From contig NZ_CP094997.1 in assembly GCF_022869785.1 (NCBI RefSeq), forward strand, positions 1 to 64,000: a stretch of DNA of 64,000 nucleotides, written 5' to 3'. Source of the stretch: Dyadobacter chenwenxiniae. Its GTDB lineage: Bacteria > Bacteroidota > Bacteroidia > Cytophagales > Spirosomataceae. Position 1 is the stretch's first letter. The number at the start of each line of letters is the position of its first letter. This document shows positions 36,080 to 43,743 of the stretch, piece after piece. Below the pieces are notes generated by a model, which ran no database searches, was not told where the DNA came from, and was given only the letters and a program-made list of their open reading frames with translations. Both the position numbers and the translations under genes were made by a program.

Positions 36080-37504
36080 TCAGATTTTGGTTGATTTTGC
36101 CGAATCCAGTTGTTTTTGGGCAAATAGCCAATCTAATAATCCCGGGGTTTTAATCACATTTTCCCAAATGCCATGACCTGCATTGGGGTATTCCGTATAT
36201 CGCGGGCTTCCACCGGCTTTCTTGATGGCAGTAATTATGTCGCGTGAACCGCTGACAGGGACATTCACGTCTTTGGCCCCATGAAAAGCCCAAATGGAAA
36301 CGGCAACCATGTTTTTGGCCTGATCAGGATTCCCTTCTCCACAGACAGGAATAGCGGCGGCAAATAACTGGGGCTGCATGCCCACCATATGCCATGAACC
36401 GTAGCCACCACGTGACACACCGGAAATGTAACGTCTCTGATAATCAATAGAGTACGTCTTATTTAAGGCGACAATTGCCTCGATTGCCAGCCCGGCTACG
36501 GAAGGCGTATTGGCAACACCACCCCAACCTGTCTGCGGAGGACACCGGGGCACAAAGACAAAGGCAGGATATTTCTTTTTGTTTTCATCGGTACTTAACC
36601 ATTTGGCCATTGGGCAGGCATCGATCTGCCGGGTGTTGTCGGGCCAGCATGAATAAGGCAGGGCCACAACCAATGGGTATCTTTTTCCAGGATCGTAATT
36701 GACTGGTTTTAAGAGCCGGTATAGTAAGGTATCACCCCGGCTGCTGATATAGCTTCCCTTTTCAAAAGGTTGTGCTAACGCATTTTGCTTTGGGGAAATA
36801 TGCGATAGGTCGTAGTTTTCGCTTGCTAAATACAGACTCAAAAAAAGCGAATACATGCCGGCAAGGACCAGCATGACTTTTGCAGTATGGAATCGGTTAA
36901 ATGAGGCTGTGTCTGCCTGATCCTTAACAGCATTGGGGTACTCACCTAAGAAGTTCAAAATAAACAAGACCGGGACAATTCGCTCTGCCAGCAAGAGCCA
37001 TTGCCGGACCGAATCTATCGCAGCATTGACTGGATAGGCTGGTACATACATGAACCAGCCCAGGGCCATTAAGTGAGCAAGGCAAAGCATCAATGAGACA
37101 ATACCGGCTCGTTTCAACCAAGGTCTGATTCCTGATCCGGAAACAAGCAGACTTACGGCATAAATCAGGTTGATGCTGACGCCAATGAATACGAACACAT
37201 CGGGATGCTTTCGGAAAATGGGATACAGCGTTGGTAAAAACAGATAAAAAAGGCTTACAAATGTGGTTAACCCGGCAATCAGTCCGGTCCAGAAAGCAGC
37301 ATGATAATTTTTGTGATGATAGTATGTAAGAAGCAGGGCGGATGTAATCAGGGAGATAAAGCTCATTGCCAAAAACCAGTTTTGAAATGATGGCAACGTA
37401 TACATGTTGATGCCAGCCTGGAAATGAAGCCAGCTTTGGAATAAACCAGCTACCAGCGTGAGCCCTAAGCCAAAGAAAACACTGGTGTAGAATTCTTGTT
37501 TCAT
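36080..37504 (-). CDS. Membrane-anchored alpha/beta-hydrolase (esterase/prolyl-oligopeptidase-like)
   Basis: From ATG 37504 the protein has 474 residues; the longer frame adds 17 atypical residues. The N-terminal half (about 1-225) has six or seven hydrophobic helices. After a linker, the C-terminal half (about 245-465) is an alpha/beta-hydrolase of the PHB-depolymerase/esterase-like or prolyl-oligopeptidase type: RYPLVVALPYSCWPDN, the nucleophile elbow GVSRGGYGSW, AFHGAKDVNVPV for the Asp region and NAGHGIWEN for the His. The hydrolase part should face the periplasm, though topology is inferred. The fusion of a polytopic module to an esterase is unusual. Substrate unknown. Confidence 0.8.
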   Translation of the reverse strand: MKQEFYTSVFFGLGLTLVAGLFQSWLHFQAGINMYTLPSFQNWFLAMSFISLITSALLLTYYHHKNYHAAFWTGLIAGLTTFVSLFYLFLPTLYPIFRKHPDVFVFIGVSINLIYAVSLLVSGSGIRPWLKRAGIVSLMLCLAHLMALGWFMYVPAYPVNAAIDSVRQWLLLAERIVPVLFILNFLGEYPNAVKDQADTASFNRFHTAKVMLVLAGMYSLFLSLYLASENYDLSHISPKQNALAQPFEKGSYISSRGDTLLYRLLKPVNYDPGKRYPLVVALPYSCWPDNTRQIDACPMAKWLSTDENKKKYPAFVFVPRCPPQTGWGGVANTPSVAGLAIEAIVALNKTYSIDYQRRYISGVSRGGYGSWHMVGMQPQLFAAAIPVCGEGNPDQAKNMVAVSIWAFHGAKDVNVPVSGSRDIITAIKKAGGSPRYTEYPNAGHGIWENVIKTPGLLDWLFAQKQLDSAKSTKI

Positions 37505-37644
37505 GCAGCCATCAGTTTGAACCATACTCCACTTACAATAGGGTTTTTGCATCAAGAAGCGCTTACAGTGAATGCTTTACTCTTGCAACAGATCATATTT
37601 TGCTTTCTAAATATCATCATGAGCAACATCGGATAGCCCACATT

Positions 37645-38991
37645 TTAACCTCCCTGCGGAATCGTCACTTCGGTCAACTTAATTCTGAACTCTGCCTTGA
37701 TTTTCCTGCTTCTCAATGGTGCCGGACATGCTCCCTGCCGGTTGTGAAATGTTCCAGTGAGACTTCCGCGAACATATTTCACGCCATTTACCTCATCAAT
37801 ATTGGCGATCCTGACCGCCCCGTCCGAAACGCGGATTCCTCCGGGCTTGCATTCATTGTGGGCAGATATCCAACCACCAACTCCTTTATAATCGTCTGAA
37901 AACTCCGACCAGGCGCCCTTACCTGCATTCGTCCCGAAGGTGTAGCTGCGGGCCGGATTGTCAAAATCGACGCCACTCAGTATGATGTGCAGGGATTGGT
38001 CCGGATTTTCATTGAAACCGCCAACGTGCAATGTATTGTTAGCACGGGTACAGGTCAGGTTTTGCCATTTAAAAGCAACGCCATCAAAATCTCCCGTAAA
38101 ATAATCCTTTCCAATCAGGATCTTTTTGAGGAGTATCAACTTCTTTGGAGATGATTTGAATGAAACTTCTGCGACAATGGTCACGGGATTATTAGGCGGA
38201 TAGCTGGCAGGCGCCGTGAAAGTTGACCGGTAATAATCAGCTTCTTTAATTTCGTCTTTTACTCCCGGCGTCACCTGCCCATTGCCGCTTCCGCCAAGTA
38301 CTGACCACTTCACTGCCTGAATTTCCAGTTGCTCTTTTTGCTGGTCACCCACGCCGATGGGGACAATGAATATCGGATTTTCAACAGCGAGCTTCATGGA
38401 GCCGCCCAGCTCTACGTAGCTTGGCCCCTGGGATCCGCCCTCGAAGTCAATGGCAGCAAGTTGATTCATCTGAAAAGCTGTCCAGTCGCTGAAATGGGGC
38501 ATAGGTACAGTGACTTTGCCGGCAAGGGTATCTGCTTTGGCTCCCGCCGCCAGGTACCATTTTCTCTCGTGATCCTGAAACGCAACCTGGATTACCTCGG
38601 GATCATTGCTTACGATACTTGCTTTATCATACGAAAATGTCAGTGTAGCAGGCTTTGCAAACTGGGTGCCGTCCGGCGAAAACCGGTAAGCATGCCCGAT
38701 TCCGCCCGGAAGCTGGTTGGTGACTGGCTGAATTGTGATGGTCGTTGCTTTTGCCAGTGCCCCGGCAGGGATCGTTAGTTGCACATTGCCGTCGGAAGAG
38801 GACATGATGCCTCCTTCCGCGCCGATACTTTTGCTGGTTGGCTGGCCTGCGGGTTCTCCTGCTTCCGTAACGGATTGTTCTGAAACGGGATCAATGGAAG
38901 AACTGCCTTTGTCTTTGCAGCTGAGCAGCGATAATGCTAAAATGCAGCTAAACAGGATGTTGCAAATTGCTTTTGTGATTAGATTTTTCAT
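37645..38991 (-). CDS. ZU5-like domain lipoprotein (module A)
   Basis: A 448-residue lipoprotein with lipobox LSLLSC (Cys25). After a linker there is a ZU5-like domain (about 55-150): KSIGAEGGIMSSSDGNV, then LTIPAGALAKATTITIQPV and FSPDGTQFAKPATLTFSYD. A second beta-rich part with Ig-like segments (about 170-300) and a C-terminal domain with GTFHNRQGACPAPLRSR follow. ZU5 modules in bacteria are found on surface or envelope proteins and likely mediate protein contact. Its stop is 3' of, and its start two bases after, the diheme cytochrome gene, so the two are one operon. A truncated relative is at 49214-49474. Confidence 0.78.
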   Translation of the reverse strand: MKNLITKAICNILFSCILALSLLSCKDKGSSSIDPVSEQSVTEAGEPAGQPTSKSIGAEGGIMSSSDGNVQLTIPAGALAKATTITIQPVTNQLPGGIGHAYRFSPDGTQFAKPATLTFSYDKASIVSNDPEVIQVAFQDHERKWYLAAGAKADTLAGKVTVPMPHFSDWTAFQMNQLAAIDFEGGSQGPSYVELGGSMKLAVENPIFIVPIGVGDQQKEQLEIQAVKWSVLGGSGNGQVTPGVKDEIKEADYYRSTFTAPASYPPNNPVTIVAEVSFKSSPKKLILLKKILIGKDYFTGDFDGVAFKWQNLTCTRANNTLHVGGFNENPDQSLHIILSGVDFDNPARSYTFGTNAGKGAWSEFSDDYKGVGGWISAHNECKPGGIRVSDGAVRIANIDEVNGVKYVRGSLTGTFHNRQGACPAPLRSRKIKAEFRIKLTEVTIPQGG

Positions 38992-38993
38992 GG

Positions 38994-39938
38994 CTATGGA
39001 TTGACTTGATTATTGTTTACAGGTTCAAGAGAATGGAGAAAATAGTAGAGGGCTTTCAGGTCGTTTTCACTGAGGGATTGGAACGATTTCCAGGGCATAG
39101 GTGTGTGGGGCCGGACGGCGCCTGCGCGGAAGCGTCGTACGAAATCAGATGGTTTCCAGGATGCAATAACCCCGGTTTTCGGGTCAGGCGTGAGGTTGGG
39201 CGTGACAAAGACCCCGGTTTTGGACTTCATTTGATAACCACCCGCAAACTTACTTCCCACAAAGGCACCCGTGTTTTTGTCCCGATTTGTATGGCAGCTT
39301 ACGCAGTTACCGACTGCCGTGGCCAGGTATTTCCCGTAAGCGATCGAGGTGTCGCGGGTAATGGCCTTGGGAGCAGGCGGGTCTGCCACTACCGGTTTCA
39401 AAACGAATCGCGCGACAATCTTTCCAGCCATATTTAAATGCGTTTTTGGCACCTGGTTACGGATGGGTTTGATGGTTCGTAGATACGAAATCACCGCCCG
39501 GATATCTGCATCGCTCATGCCATTATAGGCCATGAAGGGTATGAGCGCGGTATTGTCGTGCCTGACAGAGTAGCGTAATGTTCGAGCCAGCATTTCATCC
39601 GAATAGCCGCCAATGCCCGTAAGCGTATCGGATGTGATATTAGCAGAGTAAACTGTGCCGAATGGAAGCTTGAAGGGCAGTCCGCCGGACATACCGATGC
39701 GCGAGCCGGTTTGCAGATTGGTTTCCCCGTCGGGTGCATGGCAGTTCCAGCAGTGGCCAACGCCCATTACCAGGTACTCGCCCCTGGCGATCACAGCAGA
39801 GTCCCGGCTGGCAACAATGCCGGTTTGGGGTACATCGTATTTTTGCCTGTAACTGAATTGAATGTAAATCAGAAACACGCCGACTATCAGAGATAACACC
39901 AGCAACGCTCTGCCGGTCACCTTCCATCTTTTTTTCAT
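38994..39938 (-). CDS. Diheme c-type cytochrome (module A)
   Basis: From ATG 39938 the product has 314 residues: a membrane anchor (about 9-27, ALLVLSLIVGVFLIYIQ) and two cytochrome c domains with CWNCH (about 63-67) and CVSCH (about 205-209). Each has a likely distal Met, in IPFMAYNGMSD and MPWKSFQS. The layout is like the cytochrome subunits of alcohol or aldehyde dehydrogenases, but no dehydrogenase is adjacent here. It is anchored in the inner membrane facing the periplasm. It is closely related to the cytochrome at 48184-49146. Two bases separate it from the ZU5 lipoprotein gene; the AraC gene is 189 bases upstream. Confidence 0.9.
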   Translation of the reverse strand: MKKRWKVTGRALLVLSLIVGVFLIYIQFSYRQKYDVPQTGIVASRDSAVIARGEYLVMGVGHCWNCHAPDGETNLQTGSRIGMSGGLPFKLPFGTVYSANITSDTLTGIGGYSDEMLARTLRYSVRHDNTALIPFMAYNGMSDADIRAVISYLRTIKPIRNQVPKTHLNMAGKIVARFVLKPVVADPPAPKAITRDTSIAYGKYLATAVGNCVSCHTNRDKNTGAFVGSKFAGGYQMKSKTGVFVTPNLTPDPKTGVIASWKPSDFVRRFRAGAVRPHTPMPWKSFQSLSENDLKALYYFLHSLEPVNNNQVNP

Positions 39939-40127
39939 GGCTAAAACTTGTTTGCAGGATTTGGAGCAGGAAAAGCAACGCAAAACCGGCTACTTTCCTG
40001 AATGCAAAACAAGCGCAACGGCAGTTGGAGAAGGCTAACACTTTACGCCATTCATATCGCACTTCACGCCAATGCAGCATGAAGGTAAAAGCAGTAGAAA
40101 GATGTGTGAACAGCAAAGCACAGATTG

Positions 40128-41138
40128 CTATTCGAGGCTGAGCTTTTTTTGAACGGGGCTGGTATTTGTCCAGTTTTTGAATGCGCGGTGGAATGCACTG
40201 GGCTCCGTATAACCCAGTACTTCGGAAATGGCATGGACAGTTGCATTGGTGTTGCGAAGCAGATTCAAAGCCAGTTCGTGTTTGATCTTCATCCCCAGCG
40301 AACGGTACGTTTCATGCTCCTGCTGCAACTTCCTTTGAAATGACCGTTCGCTCACATTCATTTGTGCGGCGATGATTTCAAGAGATGGAATTTTGCCATA
40401 AAAATCCTGAATAATTGTACTTCTGACCCGGTCTGTAAACTTTTCCGGCTGGGCCAGGCCCGCATACTGCTGCTGCAGGGTTTGGGCGAAAGTAGCATAA
40501 AGTGACTCATCGTGGCCGACCAGCGGCATTCCGAAAAGCGCTTTGCTGAAAGTCAACCGGTTTTTATCACTTCCCAGCTTAAGGGCGCATTGAAATACGT
40601 TTTCGTAGACGGCTTTTGAAAAAACCTTATCAGAAGTTAATTCAGCCGAAACGGGGTAAATGCGCTGCCCGGTGAGAATGCGGATATAGCTCAGTGCCCC
40701 CGACATCGCAGAATCAATCGCTTGTCTGGCGGTGTGGGGTGAGGCGTGCCACCACAATGGATTGACAGAGAAGATAAGCTCACATTCTTTTCCGGACACA
40801 AACTCGTAGGTGATCCAGCCGGAAACGGTCTTTTGATACCGGTCAATTTCTTTCATGGCATCCCCAAAGGTTTCGCAGCTCTGCATCAGGTAACCGAGCA
40901 CTCCAAACGTTGAGGGATTACTTTTTAATCCCAGGTGCAAGCCAAATGCGGGATCCTTCGTAGAGGAAATAACTTCGGTCCATAAATCAATCACGGGCCT
41001 GACTCCTTCAATCCGCTTTTCTCCATTACTAAGGTCCGCAGGCACAATGCCCAGGGACCCGCACAGCCGGATGAGATTTCCACCGTTTTCGCGCGCAGCG
41101 TACATGATGTTTCTCAGGACACGAATCGTCGCGTACAT
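40128..41138 (-). CDS. AraC-family transcriptional regulator (module A)
   Basis: A 336-residue regulator with an N-terminal Arabinose_bd-type ligand domain (about 15-205: DLWTEVISSTKDPAFGLHLGL, GYLMQSCETFGDAM) and a C-terminal HTH_18 DNA-binding domain (about 235-330: IIAAQMNVSERSFQRKLQQE, AISEVLGYTEPSAFHRAFKNW). This is the OruR/GadX-like layout. The related regulator at 47026-48042 sits beside the paralogous cytochrome, which suggests that each controls its own cytochrome gene. A -7 element and a 20-bp perfect palindrome lie upstream. The effector is unknown. Confidence 0.92.
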   Translation of the reverse strand: MYATIRVLRNIMYAARENGGNLIRLCGSLGIVPADLSNGEKRIEGVRPVIDLWTEVISSTKDPAFGLHLGLKSNPSTFGVLGYLMQSCETFGDAMKEIDRYQKTVSGWITYEFVSGKECELIFSVNPLWWHASPHTARQAIDSAMSGALSYIRILTGQRIYPVSAELTSDKVFSKAVYENVFQCALKLGSDKNRLTFSKALFGMPLVGHDESLYATFAQTLQQQYAGLAQPEKFTDRVRSTIIQDFYGKIPSLEIIAAQMNVSERSFQRKLQQEHETYRSLGMKIKHELALNLLRNTNATVHAISEVLGYTEPSAFHRAFKNWTNTSPVQKKLSLE

Positions 41139-41175
41139 ATCGGTTGAGGAATGGGTATGAGCAGAGGATTTTTGA

Positions 41176-41183
41176 CAAAAATA
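41176..41183 (-). promoter_or_regulatory. Candidate -7 element for the module A araC-type gene
   Basis: On the minus strand it reads TATTTTTG, matching TAnnTTTG, 37 bases before the start codon. No clear -33 was seen. Confidence 0.4.
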
Positions 41184-41216
41184 TGAAATACTCCGTTATG
41201 CATGCTTGCAGAGATT

Positions 41217-41236
41217 ATTGGAACAATTGTTCCAAT
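41217..41236. promoter_or_regulatory. Perfect 20-bp palindrome ATTGGAACAATTGTTCCAAT
   Basis: Each half is the exact reverse complement of the other with no spacer. It is 33 bases upstream of the -7 element of the AraC gene and 50 bases past the stop of the small lipoprotein gene. A dimeric-repressor operator is the best reading; a terminator is unlikely because there is no loop or T-run. Confidence 0.5.
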
Positions 41237-41286
41237 TGCTGAGAAAATTGCAAGGTGATGCGACAAGCGGCATTCTTGTCCACCAT

Positions 41287-41646
41287 CTATTTTATTTTGA
41301 CGTAGATCATCAACAAACCCGCAGTACCCATTACTGCCAAAGTATCATTGATAATGGTGCCGGTGTAGTTGAAGCCATCGCTGGTATATACTACTTTCTT
41401 TTCGTCCAAAGTATAAGGACGTGTAATAGCGATTGAGAGCTTGCCGTTAAATTTTGATGAGAATTCAACTTCCCTACCGGTTTTGAATTCTAAATAATTG
41501 TATAGATCCGGATTAAGAGTTCTTTGCCAAGTTGTGCCCACAAGTTCATTTGTCGGATCGATTATCACGTCAGGCTCAATGTTATCCTTTTTTTTACAAG
41601 AGATAAATAAGAACGCCAAGGATAGTGAAAGTAGGATTGATTTCAT
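41287..41646 (-). CDS. Small lipocalin-like lipoprotein
   Basis: ATG 41646 opens a 119-residue lipoprotein with lipobox LFISC (Cys about 17), then KKKDN and a short linker. The frame is open far upstream, but that part has no signal-peptide character and is left out. The body has NELVGTTWQRTLNPDLYNYLEF followed by five or so strands ending in LLMIYVKIK, the usual pattern of small Bacteroidota lipocalin-like lipoproteins. Function is unknown. A protein-like fragment lies just upstream on the same strand (41857-42057). Confidence 0.7.
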   Translation of the reverse strand: MKSILLSLSLAFLFISCKKKDNIEPDVIIDPTNELVGTTWQRTLNPDLYNYLEFKTGREVEFSSKFNGKLSIAITRPYTLDEKKVVYTSDGFNYTGTIINDTLAVMGTAGLLMIYVKIK

Positions 41647-41856
41647 GTGGAACCGATCGTTATATTTGTGTAGTCCTAACAGTTTAAATTTCAATTGCTT
41701 AGCTTGATACTGCAAGTAACTGATTATACATTCAAGTAACAATGTTTTAAAAGCAAATTTATTGATCCCTCTCAAACATTCGGGTATTCTTGGAAATAAA
41801 TTGAGTTGCCTCATATAACCTTGATGGCTGTTACACATTCAGGTGCATGGGCGACG

Positions 41857-42057
41857 TCACAGTAGGCTCCATTTCATGCCTAATGGTCCACATGTCAACC
41901 ATTCAAGTTCTAGGAATTGCAATAGATGCTCATTTGTGCTGAAATGGTTGTTGTAAAGATTATTCCATGTAGTAGCATCATTTCCTCCATGCCCATTAAG
42001 TATGTCATTTGTTGGATGCATTGCACTTAGATTTGCTCTTTGATAAAGCGTATTGAA
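41857..42057 (-). pseudogene. Unidentified gene fragment (C-terminal part)
   Basis: A 66-codon open frame begins right after an in-frame TGA. Its only ATG (42021) gives 54 residues. The text is strongly protein-like, with MHPTNDILNGHGGNDATTW, then WNNLYNNHFSTNEHLLQF and EWLTCGPLGMKW. I see no signal peptide or known motif. It could be the C-terminal end of a larger lost protein, for example a polymorphic-toxin tip, but that is a guess. It lies 211 bases upstream of the small lipoprotein. Confidence 0.4.
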
Positions 42058-42068
42058 TCAGGATGTGA

Positions 42069-43379
42069 TTATTCATTTTCAGTTCTAAACACAATATCTC
42101 CGCCCTTTAACACTAGCCGCACTTGAAATAGGGATTTTACAAAGTCTTGCTCCAAATTACCGTCAAATACACTGATATCAGCCTGCGCTCCCTTTTTCAG
42201 TGTACCAATCGTTCCCTGCCTATTCAATATTTGAGAGGAATTGTAAGTTGCAAACCGAATGACATCTGCCACACTTGCTCCTGTTTCTCTCAGAGCGACC
42301 AAGACGTCTTTTGCCTGATCTCCCGTAGGTTGACCACTATCGATATAATTATCGGAACCCGCGATAACTTTAATACCTTTTTTTATTGCGCTCTGGATTG
42401 CTGACTTATTAGGTGCAACGAAGCTATTGACGATAGCTTCTGCATCCTTGCCTGTTATCCCGCTTCGGCGTTTTACACGTATCATTCCTTCTTGAAATGA
42501 AACAGATGTCGGCACCCAGTAAACGTTTCTTTGCGCCATGAGGGTTAGTGAAGAGTCTGAAATTCCGTAGCCGTGCTCAATCCCGTCAACGCCCGCCAAG
42601 ATTGCATTCTGGATAGATTTGTCAAATGTTGCATGGGCTGTAACCTTTTTACCATATTGATGCGCCGTTTCAACAATCGCCTTCATCTCTTCAATGGTCA
42701 GAAGAAAAGTGTTGGGAGAATTGTCTGAACAGATTTTAATGACATCTACACCCGCATTGAGATGTTCCATTACAGCTTGTCTGGCATCATCCACACCTTT
42801 GATGATCCTGTATTCCTTAGCTGGCAGGTCGCTTAAATGATGTGGCAGCTTCTCAAATTGTCCACCCACAGCACTCAGTATTGGCCCAGATACAAACATT
42901 CTTGGTCCTTCAACGTAACCTCTCTCAATTGCGTTCTTCAAGGTCACATCCAGGAACATACCTGAGTTACCTAAGTCGCGAACGGTTGTAAAACCAGCAT
43001 TAAGGTAAGTTTTAGCAATAGCAGCTCCACGCAGAATCCGCTCAGTTCCGGAATTTACCAGCGGATCCACAACCATTGGATCCGGACCTACGGAATTAGG
43101 TATGGAAAGCAACAAATGGGTATGGGCATCAACTAAACCGGGCGTGACCGTATGCTTACTCATATCGATTATCTTTGTACCGGCGGCGGCAGAAACTTTC
43201 GGACCAATGTCCGCGATTTTTCCATCGACAATTAGTATTTCCTGGTTTTTTTCAAACAAGTTTTTTTCACTATTGTAAACAAATCCCGCTCGAATCAACA
43301 TTGCTTTTTTCGGCGAAGTTTGTCCATTGACGTGACTTACAATCAGGAAAGCGAGGATAAATGAAAACCATTTAGTCAT
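42069..43379 (-). CDS. Exported amidohydrolase (imidazolonepropionase/prolidase-like)
   Basis: From ATG 43379 the product has 436 residues with a signal peptide (about 3-20, VNGQ cleavage). The amidohydrolase TIM-barrel has the HxH metal pair in VDAHTHLLLS, a carboxylated-Lys candidate in DVIKICSDNS, His in KVTAHATFD and GIEHGYGISD, and the catalytic Asp in VIAGSDNYIDSG. The C-terminal small beta domain contains GTLKKGAQADISVFDGN. Relatives include Xaa-Pro dipeptidases and uncharacterised periplasmic amidohydrolases. Substrate unknown. It is flanked by gene fragments on both sides. Confidence 0.9.
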   Translation of the reverse strand: MTKWFSFILAFLIVSHVNGQTSPKKAMLIRAGFVYNSEKNLFEKNQEILIVDGKIADIGPKVSAAAGTKIIDMSKHTVTPGLVDAHTHLLLSIPNSVGPDPMVVDPLVNSGTERILRGAAIAKTYLNAGFTTVRDLGNSGMFLDVTLKNAIERGYVEGPRMFVSGPILSAVGGQFEKLPHHLSDLPAKEYRIIKGVDDARQAVMEHLNAGVDVIKICSDNSPNTFLLTIEEMKAIVETAHQYGKKVTAHATFDKSIQNAILAGVDGIEHGYGISDSSLTLMAQRNVYWVPTSVSFQEGMIRVKRRSGITGKDAEAIVNSFVAPNKSAIQSAIKKGIKVIAGSDNYIDSGQPTGDQAKDVLVALRETGASVADVIRFATYNSSQILNRQGTIGTLKKGAQADISVFDGNLEQDFVKSLFQVRLVLKGGDIVFRTENE

Positions 43380-43542
43380 TGTATGTAAGGCTGAAATGAA
43401 TGAGTAGACTACCGTAAAGCGAATAAAGGTTACATATCTACTAACTACCAAGCCTTGGCCCGATAATTCTATTTTACATCGCTTATGATAAATCGGCATT
43501 TCAATCGCGTGGAAATCAGTCGGAAATAAATGTTGATGCAGA

Positions 43543-43743
43543 ATGAATAATCTTATTGACTATGCCACCGGTGACATCTTTTCCGTCTGGAATTGGTGGA
43601 CCAACTATTGGGGGCAAAAACCTTATGGATAAGGTGGCCCAACCCATGATTTTAGCAAGTCAATTTTTACCGGTGCACCCAACAGCAGCAGTAATGCTAT
43701 TTGCTCCGCTGCTTCCAGTGGTCGCCATTTTACATCATTCTGA
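43543..43743 (+). pseudogene. Unidentified gene remnant with an in-frame stop
   Basis: An ATG opens a frame reading DYATGDIFSVWNWWTNYWGQ, stopped by TAA at codon 30, then continuing in the same frame with GGPTHDFSKSIFTGAPNSSS and ending GRHFTSF at a TGA. Both halves look like coding text. The plainest reading is a decayed gene. The last bases overlap the stop of the convergent permease gene. No family is recognised. Confidence 0.35.

Noticed and set aside
41647..41838. 64-residue N-terminal extension of the small lipoprotein frame
   Set aside because: It would bury the lipoprotein signal peptide inside the protein; the internal ATG is the proper start.
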